Shown piece by piece: positions 1 to 6,827 of a stretch of 6,878 nucleotides of DNA. Position 1 is the first letter of the stretch. Each line of letters begins with the position of its first letter. The notes below the pieces were generated by a model. The model worked only from the letters and a program-made list of their open reading frames with translations. It did no database searches and was not told where the DNA came from. This DNA comes from Sediminibacterium sp. GTDB lineage: Bacteria > Bacteroidota > Bacteroidia > Chitinophagales > Chitinophagaceae. A program made the position numbers and the translations under genes. The DNA lies in the NCBI GenBank assembly GCA_028288645.1, contig JAQBNJ010000420.1, positions 1 through 6,878 on the forward strand, read 5' to 3'.

Positions 1-2761
1 TATCTATTTGAGAGATGTTGCCCAGATCATCGATACCGTTAAAGAAACCGAGAACTATGCACGGTTGGATGGAAAGAATGTAGTAACGCTGAACATTATT
101 AAACGCAGTGGTGAGAACCTGATCGCAACTTCTGAGAAAGTACAGCAGATCGTCAAGGAAATGAAAGAAAAGAAAGAACTGCCGCCAAACCTGAATATTG
201 TTATCACGGGCGACCAGAGTGTGCAAACTAAAACCTCTTTTAATGATCTTGTAAATACGATCATCATTGGATTCATACTTGTATTGATCGTACTGATGTT
301 CTTTATGGGTGTTACCAATGCATTCTTTGTGGCGTTAAGTGTACCGCTGAGTGTGTTCGTGGCATTTATGTTCTTACCTGTAGCAGACTTTATTGTAGGC
401 ACGCACGTAACGCTCAACTTCATCGTGTTGTTTGCGCTACTGTTTGGCCTGGGCATTATTGTGGATGATGCGATCGTGGTAATTGAGAACACGCACCGGA
501 TCTATAATAACGGAAGAGTAAAAATAGAACGGGCCGCGAAAGAAGCGGCCGGCGAGGTATTTGTTCCTGTACTTGCGGGAACGTTAACTACACTTGCCCC
601 CTTCTTCCCGCTATTGCTGTGGAAGGGGTTGATCGGTAAGTTCATGATCTATCTCCCAACGATGTTGATCCTTACTTTGGCAGCATCATTGATCGTAGCC
701 TTTTTTATGAACCCTGTTTTCGCGGTAAGCTTTATGCGTCCGGAAGGAAGAGAATATGAAGAGAAGAAAAATACCATTTTCAAAAAGCCGTTGTTCTGGA
801 CAATAGTTACGTTTGGTTTATTATTAAACCTCGCAGGGTGGCATGGTTTAGGAAATTTTCTTTTAACGATGGCGGCTATCATGGTGCTGAACCGCTATGT
901 GATCCGTGGCATTATTCACGTGTTCCAGGAAAAGGTATTACCTGGCCTGATGAACCGTTACGAAAAAATGCTGCATTGGGTATTAAAAGGAAAGCGGCCA
1001 GCAAGGTTGATGTTGTGGCTGTTCCTGTTATTCCCAATCTCGTTGATCATGCTGGTTGTTCGCAACAACCCCAAACCATTCTTCCCGAGCGGTGATCCAC
1101 ACTTTATTTATGTATACTTGAAAATGCCGGTGGGTACAAAAACATCAACAACAGATTCTGTTACAAGGGTTCTCGAAGCACGCGTACAAAAAGTGCTGGC
1201 TAAAGAGAAACCAGGCACACCGGGTTCTATCGTAGAAAGTATTATTACCAATGTAGCAGTGAGTGCGAACAATCCAAGAGATAATAACCGAAGCACACAA
1301 AGTAATCTTGGCCGTATACAGGTTTCATTTGTACAATATGAAGAGCGCCATGGTGTATCCACAGCGCCTTACCTGAAAGAAGTTCGTGAACAAATGAAAG
1401 GCATACCTGGTGCAAGCATTGAGGTTGGACAGGAAGATGGCGGTCCGCCAACAGATCCCCCGGTGAATATTGAAATTGCCGGTGATAATTTTGACGAGAT
1501 CGCTAAAGTGGCTTACGACCTGCAGAACCACCTGGATACAAACCGCATCTTTGGTATCGATAACCTGAAGATGGATGTTGACCTGCAGAATCCCGAGATC
1601 ACCATCAACATTGATCGTGAAAGAGCTTTGCGTGAAGGCATCAGCACCGCACAGATCGGTATGGAAATACGTTCGGCTGTGTTTGGTAAAGAAGCCAGCA
1701 AACTAAAAGATGGAGAAGACGAATACAAGATCCAGATCCGCTACAATATGTTACAGCGTAACAATATCAGCGACCTGATGAATATGCGTTTGACCTTCCG
1801 TGATATGAGCACGATGGGTATCAAACAGGTGCCATTAAATGCAGTGGCTACGGTTGATTACACTAATACATCCGGCGGTATCAAACGTAAGAATGTAAAA
1901 CGTACGATACAGATACAATCGAATGTAACCGATCCTTCATTAGTTGGTCCTGTGAATGCAGAACTGGCCAAGAAGATAGAAGAATTTAAAGCCAAGACAA
2001 AGATCCCTGCTGATGTTACTATTAAACAAACCGGTGAAAGTGAACAGCAGGCGGAAACCATGAGTTTCTTAGGAACCTCGTTAATGGTTGCTTTGTTACT
2101 GATCTTCCTGATCCTTGTATTACAGTTCAATAGTTTGAGTAAGCCATTCATTGTATTAACAGAGATCTTCTTCTCCATCATCGGTGTGTTTATTGGTTAT
2201 GCATTAACCGGTATGTCGATGGCAATGATCATGGTGGGCGTGGGTATTATCGGTTTGGCGGGTATCGTAATTAAGAACGGTATCTTATTGATCGAGTTTA
2301 CTGATGAGCTTCGCGGAAGAGGATATAAAACAAGAGCGGCGGCCATTGAAGCGGGTAAGATCCGTATCATACCGGTAATGCTTACGGCATTGGCAACGAT
2401 GCTGGGTTTGTTACCATTAGCCGTTGGTTTCAATATCAATTTCGTTTCCCTGTTCCAGCATGGTGCACCGCATCTTTTCTTTGGCGGTGATAGTGTGGTA
2501 TTCTGGGGACCGTTGAGCTGGACCATCATCTTCGGATTGATCTTCGCATTCTTCTTAACATTGGTGATGGTACCAAGTATGTACATCATCAGCGAAAGAT
2601 TAAGAAGGCCGATGAGTAAGTTCTACGGAACCAAGTTCGTTGCGCTACTAGGTTTCCTGGGACCGTTCTTCTTTATTACCGTGGGTATTATGTATTTGGT
2701 GAGAATGATACAGGGTAAGAAAGTTTGGTTGGGGAAGATGAAGGAAGCGCGGAGAGTTTAA
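1..2761 (+). CDS. RND-family efflux pump inner-membrane subunit (AcrB/HAE1-like), 5' truncated by window edge
   Basis: Proton-driven efflux permease of the inner membrane. In this family it works as a trimer with a periplasmic adaptor and an outer-membrane channel. The frame is already open at base 2, so the TTG at 8 is not a real start. By alignment from memory with AcrB, about 250 N-terminal residues (TM1 and the first porter subdomains) are missing. Counting residue 1 at base 8: the end of the first porter region is at 1-70, TM2-TM6 at about 84-245, the second porter/docking region at about 355-680, and TM8-TM12 at about 688-862. The proton-relay residues are present: D153 and D154 in GIIVDDAIVVIEN (TM4), K756 in GIVIKNGIL (TM10), and R786 and T793 in TM11, matching AcrB D407/D408/K940/R971/T978. 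The pump is therefore probably active. VDDAIVVIEN resembles drug/HAE pumps more than CzcA-type metal pumps, but the substrate cannot be read. Oddities: two extra hydrophobic segments between TM6 and TM7 (about 261-299) and one after TM12 (about 875-899). TAA stop at 2759-2761. The adaptor gene probably lies upstream of the window (inference). Confidence -1.
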   Translation, partial: IYLRDVAQIIDTVKETENYARLDGKNVVTLNIIKRSGENLIATSEKVQQIVKEMKEKKELPPNLNIVITGDQSVQTKTSFNDLVNTIIIGFILVLIVLMFFMGVTNAFFVALSVPLSVFVAFMFLPVADFIVGTHVTLNFIVLFALLFGLGIIVDDAIVVIENTHRIYNNGRVKIERAAKEAAGEVFVPVLAGTLTTLAPFFPLLLWKGLIGKFMIYLPTMLILTLAASLIVAFFMNPVFAVSFMRPEGREYEEKKNTIFKKPLFWTIVTFGLLLNLAGWHGLGNFLLTMAAIMVLNRYVIRGIIHVFQEKVLPGLMNRYEKMLHWVLKGKRPARLMLWLFLLFPISLIMLVVRNNPKPFFPSGDPHFIYVYLKMPVGTKTSTTDSVTRVLEARVQKVLAKEKPGTPGSIVESIITNVAVSANNPRDNNRSTQSNLGRIQVSFVQYEERHGVSTAPYLKEVREQMKGIPGASIEVGQEDGGPPTDPPVNIEIAGDNFDEIAKVAYDLQNHLDTNRIFGIDNLKMDVDLQNPEITINIDRERALREGISTAQIGMEIRSAVFGKEASKLKDGEDEYKIQIRYNMLQRNNISDLMNMRLTFRDMSTMGIKQVPLNAVATVDYTNTSGGIKRKNVKRTIQIQSNVTDPSLVGPVNAELAKKIEEFKAKTKIPADVTIKQTGESEQQAETMSFLGTSLMVALLLIFLILVLQFNSLSKPFIVLTEIFFSIIGVFIGYALTGMSMAMIMVGVGIIGLAGIVIKNGILLIEFTDELRGRGYKTRAAAIEAGKIRIIPVMLTALATMLGLLPLAVGFNINFVSLFQHGAPHLFFGGDSVVFWGPLSWTIIFGLIFAFFLTLVMVPSMYIISERLRRPMSKFYGTKFVALLGFLGPFFFITVGIMYLVRMIQGKKVWLGKMKEARRV

Positions 2762-2783
2762 TTTGAGTGAATTCTGGTTATAA

Positions 2784-2818
2784 AATAAAACCGCCTCTGA
2801 ATCAGAGGCGGTTTTATT
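2784..2818. terminator. Bidirectional intrinsic terminator between convergent genes
   Basis: A 17-bp perfect inverted repeat (2784-2800 against 2802-2818) lies 22 bases after the pump's stop. The GC-rich core, CCGCCTCTGA against TCAGAGGCGG, is flanked by A/T-rich arms. In RNA the realistic loop is about 4-5 bases around GAATC. An A-rich run precedes the stem and a T-rich run follows it, and the arrangement is the same on the opposite strand. It can therefore end transcripts of both the pump (plus) and the peptidase (minus), as expected for a convergent pair. Confidence -1.
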
Positions 2819-2964
2819 ATTTGCCGCGCCCTTTAGGGCGTGGATAAAAAGAATGATTTGAAAATTTTCCGGGCTTTACCCACAGTGTACACTGCGGGCT
2901 AAAGCCCGGAAAAAATATGCGGGATGCCTACCATTGTCCACGCCCTAAAGGGCGCGGTAAATAA
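2817..2964. repeat. 148-bp nested palindromic intergenic element (REP/MITE-like)
   Basis: The outer arms, 2817-2844 and 2937-2964, are 28-bp inverted repeats differing at one position (G2823). Each arm is also a small hairpin: CGCCCT (2827-2832), two T, AGGGCG (2835-2840), with its counterpart in the right arm. Between the outer arms sits a separate hairpin (2865-2913), flanked by unpaired segments 2845-2864 and 2914-2936. No protein is encoded and no clear target-site duplication is visible. Its left end overlaps the terminator's right arm by two bases. It looks like a dispersed non-autonomous element of the paired-REP (BIME) or MITE kind. Whether it is multicopy in this genome cannot be told from one window. 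Confidence -1.
2865..2913. repeat. Inner three-tier hairpin of the palindromic element
   Basis: The outer stem is a perfect 14-bp inverted repeat: TTTTCCGGGCTTTA at 2865-2878 against TAAAGCCCGGAAAA at 2900-2913. Inside it, CCC (2879-2881) can pair with GGG (2896-2898), with a mismatch at 2882/2895 and C2899 bulged. At the centre is a perfect 12-bp palindrome, CAGTGTACACTG, at 2883-2894. The A-rich and T-rich ends of the outer stem resemble a second intrinsic terminator usable in both directions. The GGGCTTTA/TAAAGCCC core resembles palindromes I recall from dispersed spacer repeats in Bacteroidota; this is memory, not a search. Confidence -1.
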
Positions 2965-2977
2965 AGGCGCGGCAAAT
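2951..2977. repeat. Two-copy direct repeat at the element's right end
   Basis: GGCGCGGTAAAT (2951-2962) is repeated as GGCGCGGCAAAT (2966-2977) with a 15-base period and one difference. The second copy starts just outside the 28-bp outer arm and ends nine bases before the peptidase's stop codon. Its GGCGCGGCAA matches the reverse complement of the left outer arm (2821-2830) exactly, whereas the copy inside the right arm carries the mismatch. Confidence -1.
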
Positions 2978-2985
2978 GGGGTTAG

Positions 2986-5892
2986 CTATAACTTACCCAT
3001 CTCCTTCCCATCCACATCCAACTCAACAATCTCATACCCCAATCTTTTCAAACCCGGAAGTATCAGTTGTTTATCACCCACCAAAAGAATATTCATCTTA
3101 TTCACGTCCAAATATCTTTTAGCGATGGCATCGATGTCTTTTTTGGTGATGCTGCTGAGGATCTGGTTTTGTTTGGTAACAAAATCACCGGGAAGATTGT
3201 ATTCGAGGATACGGCCGACAAAATTTGCTTTCTGCGGGCCGGTCTCGTAATTTCTTGCATCACTCTGGCCGATGGATTTTTTCATGAAGGCAACTTCGTC
3301 TTCGGTAACACCGTTGGCTGCATAGTTCTTGATCTCTTTCATCACTTCATACAAAGCGCTGTCTGTAGAACGTGCAAGGATACCGCTGCTGAAAGTATAA
3401 TTGCCGGTATATTTATTTGCGGCAAAACTGCTGCGTGCACCATAGGTCCAGCCTTTGTCTTCACGAAGATTGAGATTGATACGGCTGTTGAACCCTCCTC
3501 CTAAATTATAGTTGGTTAATGTAGAACGATAGAATTCGCCTGTGGCATCATATTTCAAACTGGTAACATTTCCTACCCTGAATTCTGTTTGCGCCGCTTT
3601 TGGAACATTTACCAGGTAGATCCTTGTTTTTTCAACAGCAGGCGCGGCAGCAGGTGATGGGATCGTAAATGATCTCGCAGGAAGTTTAGTTAAAAATGTA
3701 AGCTTAGGCAGGATCTCTGCTTCTTTGATATCGCCAACGATCACTACTTTTCCATCTTCTGAACCAATATACGTATCATAATATTTCTGGATATCCGAGA
3801 ACTGGATATTGTTGATGGTTTCTGTTGTGCCGCTTTCTGATATCCCTAAAATATTATTGGTTCCATAATTCAAACGTGCATATACGTTGGTGGCAATTCC
3901 GGCAGGTTGTGTTTTACTGTTTTGCAGGCGCTGTACCAATTGCCGCTTAATACGTGTAAATGCTTCTTCACTGAATTTAGGATTCATCATTCTTTCTTCC
4001 AGTAACTGCAAAGTCTTATCAACGTTCTTTTTCAGGGTTTGCATGGAGAACACGATCGCATCACTGGTATTACTGATGCCGACAGAACTTCCCCCGAGTT
4101 TTTCGAGTTCGGTCGAGAATTGTTCGCTTGTGTAATTCTTTGTGTCCTCGTTCATCATACTCGCGAACAAATTCACCCATCCGGCTTTGGTCAGATCATT
4201 TGCTTCGAGGAAGGTCCCGCCTTTCAAAGAAATGCTTAGTGTTACCGTTGGTATTTCTGTATTCTCAACACCGATCACCCGCATTTTATTAGGTAAAGAA
4301 CCTGTCCAGTATGCCGGAACTTTTACTACGGGGTTGGGGCCGCTGGCGGGGGTCTTACTCCTGTCAAAATTATCTTTTGCTTTTACATACTTCAATCCTG
4401 CATAACCATAGTTCGGTGCCTGGTAATGCGATTGGTCTATTGTATAATTATCTGCAGCCGCTTTTACATTCTCAGCGCCTTTAGTAACCACACTCAATAC
4501 AAGACGGTGTTTTCCTTTAATGTATTTATTGTAAACACGCATTACATCTTCTTTTGTTAACCCGCGATACATAGCAAGCAGCGTGCTCATCATATTCGGA
4601 TTACCTGCAAAAGTTTGAAAAGCCGCAAGTTGGTTTACTTTTCCTGATACGCTTGCCAGGCCGCTAATGGCCCTGCTTTCATAAGCGTTCTTAAATTTTT
4701 CAACATCGTCATCGGTTACTCCGCGTTTTTCAAATTCTGCCAATGCCTCTCCAACAAGTTGTTCCATTTCTGCAAGATTCTTGCCGGGATAGGGTGTAAC
4801 AGAAATAGCAAACTCACCGGCCAGTTCACTCAATTGGCTGCTGGCGCTTGCCGACAATGCTTTTTGATCTTTGATAAGGAACTGGTAAAAAACCGAGTTA
4901 CGGTTTCCACCACCCCCACCGCCTCTTCCACCGCCACCGCGGCCACCACCTCCGCCGCCGCCACCGCCCAATACCTGCGAGAGGCATGCCAGTGCAGCCA
5001 TATCAGGATTGTATTCGGCAACGGTTGGATATACGATGCGCAATTGTGCGGCACGTGCATAATTGTCGACATAACTTACATACCTGTCTTTTTCAATGAC
5101 TACCGGTGCAAATTTTGCCGAACTTACTTCGGGACAACGCGGAATAGAGCCGAAATATTTTTCTGCCATTTTCACTACATCCGCGGTGCTAACATCACCA
5201 CCAACGGTTAAGGTTGCATTATTAGGGCCATACCAGCGAAGAAAGAAATTCTTCAGATCGTTCACATTTACGCGGTTCAATTCTTCAATATAACCGATGG
5301 TTAACCAGGAATAAGGATGGCCGTATGGATAAAGACTGCGGGCAACCACTTCACCGGATAAACCATAGGGCTGGTTATCGTAGTTCTGTCCTCTTTCATT
5401 TTTTACGGTGGCACGTTGGATCTCAAATTTTGGCTGTGTTACCGCATCCATTAAAAAACCCATGCGATCTGATTCGAGCCAGAGCATTTTTTCCAGTTGA
5501 TTGCTTGGTACAGTCTCGTAATAGTTGGTTCGGTCCTTATTGGTAGAGCCATTCAGCGTGCCGCCTGATTCTGTTACCAGTTTAAAATGCTGTTCATCCG
5601 CCACGTGGTCGCTTCCCTGGAACATCATGTGTTCGAAGAAATGCGCGAAACCGCTTTTGCCGATCTCTTCACGCGCAGAACCTACGTGATAGGTAACATC
5701 CACATGCACCACGGGATCGCTGTGATCTTCGTGTACTACAACTGTAAGGCCGTTTGGCAACACGTATTTTTCATACGGAATTATCAGTTCGTTTCCTTTA
5801 CGTGTGATCTTCTCAACCAGTTTTGCCTGGGCGAAGATGAGGGAGGGTAATACCAGGCAGATAAGCGCCGGTACCAGCAGTTTTAGTCTCAT
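2986..5892 (-). CDS. Secreted two-domain M16 (pitrilysin-type) zinc metallopeptidase
   Basis: A zinc endopeptidase of 968 residues, expected to cleave peptides in the periplasm or envelope; the substrate is unknown. A Sec signal peptide spans residues 1-23 (hydrophobic core about 4-20, likely cleavage after A21 or A23) and there is no lipobox. The active M16 half is about 40-470. HFFEH at 84-88 supplies zinc ligands H84 and H88 and catalytic E87; E166 in VKNER, 77 residues beyond H88, is the third ligand. The second half (about 525-955) is a degenerate copy: GWVNLFASMM (571-580) lines up with GFAHFFEHMM, giving H to N574, E to A577 and H to S578. It keeps LGGGFNSR (797-804) and the R810/Y817 pair typical of the substrate-binding half. 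Length fits full-size M16 proteins. Oddity: a 21-residue Gly/Arg tract at 309-329. The start is well set: an in-frame TGA lies at 5932-5934 with no start codon between, and the signal peptide follows at once. There is no Shine-Dalgarno sequence. Stop TAG at 2986-2988. Converges with the pump and diverges from the AIM24-family gene. Confidence -1.
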   Translation of the reverse strand: MRLKLLVPALICLVLPSLIFAQAKLVEKITRKGNELIIPYEKYVLPNGLTVVVHEDHSDPVVHVDVTYHVGSAREEIGKSGFAHFFEHMMFQGSDHVADEQHFKLVTESGGTLNGSTNKDRTNYYETVPSNQLEKMLWLESDRMGFLMDAVTQPKFEIQRATVKNERGQNYDNQPYGLSGEVVARSLYPYGHPYSWLTIGYIEELNRVNVNDLKNFFLRWYGPNNATLTVGGDVSTADVVKMAEKYFGSIPRCPEVSSAKFAPVVIEKDRYVSYVDNYARAAQLRIVYPTVAEYNPDMAALACLSQVLGGGGGGGGGRGGGGRGGGGGGNRNSVFYQFLIKDQKALSASASSQLSELAGEFAISVTPYPGKNLAEMEQLVGEALAEFEKRGVTDDDVEKFKNAYESRAISGLASVSGKVNQLAAFQTFAGNPNMMSTLLAMYRGLTKEDVMRVYNKYIKGKHRLVLSVVTKGAENVKAAADNYTIDQSHYQAPNYGYAGLKYVKAKDNFDRSKTPASGPNPVVKVPAYWTGSLPNKMRVIGVENTEIPTVTLSISLKGGTFLEANDLTKAGWVNLFASMMNEDTKNYTSEQFSTELEKLGGSSVGISNTSDAIVFSMQTLKKNVDKTLQLLEERMMNPKFSEEAFTRIKRQLVQRLQNSKTQPAGIATNVYARLNYGTNNILGISESGTTETINNIQFSDIQKYYDTYIGSEDGKVVIVGDIKEAEILPKLTFLTKLPARSFTIPSPAAAPAVEKTRIYLVNVPKAAQTEFRVGNVTSLKYDATGEFYRSTLTNYNLGGGFNSRINLNLREDKGWTYGARSSFAANKYTGNYTFSSGILARSTDSALYEVMKEIKNYAANGVTEDEVAFMKKSIGQSDARNYETGPQKANFVGRILEYNLPGDFVTKQNQILSSITKKDIDAIAKRYLDVNKMNILLVGDKQLILPGLKRLGYEIVELDVDGKEMGKL
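4906..4968 (-). other. Gly/Arg low-complexity tract in the M16 peptidase (residues 309-329)
   Basis: Within the peptidase, nine Gly, Arg, four Gly, Arg and six Gly follow VL (307-308) without a break, then NRNSVFYQF. The position corresponds to the short glycine-rich loop of M16 domains. The protein's own second half has only LGGGFNSRINLNL (797-809) there, so about 18 residues are extra. Codons are mixed (GGC, GGT, GGA, GGG; the arginines CGC and AGA), so this is not a pure triplet repeat and the tract is probably not a very recent slippage product. The reading frame continues correctly on both sides. Confidence -1.
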
Positions 5893-6019
5893 AGCATTGT
5901 ATTTTAGATTTTTGAGAATAGGAAAGTTAGTTCAAAAAAGAAAATTTGGGTTTTCTTCTTCCCCGGGCTGTAATATATCTACCGTTCTATGTACTAATTT
6001 CACCGAAAATTAAACCGAT
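5893..6019. promoter_or_regulatory. Divergent intergenic region, presumed promoters for peptidase and AIM24-family gene
   Basis: These 127 bases separate two divergent starts and must carry the start signals of both genes (inference). On the minus strand, TAACTTTC (complement of 5922-5929) is one base from the Bacteroidota -7 consensus TAnnTTTG and would leave a leader of roughly 20-25 bases, but no TTG sits at the expected upstream distance. On the plus strand, only a weak match, TAATTTCA (5995-6002), is seen. Neither start codon has a Shine-Dalgarno sequence; both are preceded by A/T-rich sequence. A 7-bp inverted repeat, AAGAAAA/TTTTCTT (5938-5944, 5951-5957), is present but could be chance. 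The exact promoters are not established. Confidence -1.
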
Positions 6020-6817
6020 ATGATACAAAACCACGAAATAGACTACCGCATTTTTGGCGAGGAAATGCAGTATGTAGAAGTAGAGCTTGACCCTAATGAA
6101 ACAGCCATTGCCGAACCCGGCGCTTTTATGATGATGGACGACGGGATCGTAATGGAAACCCTGTTCGGCGACGGAAGCAAGCAACAAAACAGCGGCCTGC
6201 TCGGAAAATTACTGAATGCCGGTAAGCGCGTACTGGTTGGTGAGAATTTATTTATGACGGCGTTTACCAATGTGGATTCAGGCAAAAGACATGTAAGTTT
6301 TGCATCGCCTTACCCCGGCAAGATCATCCCTGTTGACCTGAGCCAGTTTGGGAATAAGGTGATCTGCCAGAAAGATGCTTTCTTATGTGCAGCCAAAGGT
6401 GTAAGCGTTGGCATTGAATTCCAGCGCAGGTTGGGAACCGGTTTGTTTGGCGGCGAAGGATTTATCATGGAAAAATTAGAGGGCGATGGAATGACCTTCT
6501 TACATGCCTGCGGACACGTGCTAAGAAAAGACCTCAGCGTAGGTGAAACATTGAAAGTAGATACTGGCTGTATCGTAGGTTTTACCTCAACGGTTGATTA
6601 TGATATCCAGTTTGTAGGCGGTATCAAGAATACCATCTTTGGTGGTGAAGGATTATTTTTCGCTTCACTCCGCGGTCCCGGTACTGTATGGATACAAACC
6701 TTACCGATCAGCCGATTGGCAGGACGCATTTTACAATATGCCACTACATCGAGGAGGGAAGAAGGAAGTGTGTTGGGAGTGTTGGTTAATTTACTGGATG
6801 TAGATGGATGGAGATAA
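6020..6817 (+). CDS. AIM24/TIGR00266-family protein of unknown function
   Basis: A complete 265-residue protein that I recognise as the AIM24 family (TIGR00266 type), widespread in bacteria and related in name to the yeast mitochondrial protein Aim24. The fold is known to be TRAP-like and rich in beta strands, but no biochemical function is settled. Supporting motifs: AEPGAFMMMDDGI (31-43), VGENLFMTAFTN (73-84), RRLGTGLFGGEGFIMEKLEG (136-155), and the C-terminal block from G200 to P229 containing GGIKNTIFGGEG and GPGTVWIQTLP. The GLFGGEGF and TIFGGEGLFF segments look like internal repeats, as expected for a family built from repeated beta sheets. There is no signal peptide or membrane segment, so it is probably cytosolic. 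The ATG at 6020 is well set: an in-frame TAA lies nine bases upstream (6011-6013) and the typical N-terminus follows. No Shine-Dalgarno sequence is seen. It is divergent from the peptidase gene and followed at once by a strong inverted repeat, so it is probably transcribed alone. No truncation or frameshift. Confidence -1.
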   Translation: MIQNHEIDYRIFGEEMQYVEVELDPNETAIAEPGAFMMMDDGIVMETLFGDGSKQQNSGLLGKLLNAGKRVLVGENLFMTAFTNVDSGKRHVSFASPYPGKIIPVDLSQFGNKVICQKDAFLCAAKGVSVGIEFQRRLGTGLFGGEGFIMEKLEGDGMTFLHACGHVLRKDLSVGETLKVDTGCIVGFTSTVDYDIQFVGGIKNTIFGGEGLFFASLRGPGTVWIQTLPISRLAGRILQYATTSRREEGSVLGVLVNLLDVDGWR

Positions 6818-6827
6818 TTTTTTGCCA

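Noticed and set aside
8..10. TTG as a genuine start of the RND pump gene.
   Set aside because: The frame is open to base 2, and the residues before and after TTG (IYLRDVAQI) fit the interior of the porter domain of AcrB-type pumps, so the gene is cut by the window edge.
55..492. Minus-strand 145-residue open frame opposite the pump.
   Set aside because: It is a low-information shadow lying opposite highly conserved pump codons, with no recognisable domain. The other antisense frames inside the pump gene were rejected for the same reason.
2817..2977. CRISPR array, because of repeated GGCGCGG/CCGCGCC motifs.
   Set aside because: The motifs are inverted arms plus one direct copy; there are no regularly spaced repeats with unique spacers.
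2924..3250. Plus-strand 108-residue open frame starting in the palindromic element.
   Set aside because: It begins inside the repeat and then runs antisense to the conserved end of the M16 gene, with no start signal or recognisable domain.
4906..4968. Triplet-repeat tract with a possible frameshift in the M16 gene.
   Set aside because: Conserved M16 sequence stays in the same frame on both sides and the codons are mixed, so no frameshift is indicated.
4759..5211. Plus-strand 150-residue open frame with a Thr/Ala-rich stretch.
   Set aside because: It is the antisense of the Gly/Arg tract and flanking M16 codons; the low-complexity stretch explains its length.
5938..5957. 7-bp inverted repeat AAGAAAA/TTTTCTT as an operator.
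   Set aside because: It is short, made almost only of A and T, and lies in an A/T-rich spacer where such pairs are common by chance.
2986..6817. Functional pairing of the M16 peptidase with the AIM24-family protein as a new two-gene system.
   Set aside because: They are divergent, share no fused domain or visible common motif, and one is secreted while the other appears cytosolic. Adjacency in one window is not enough.
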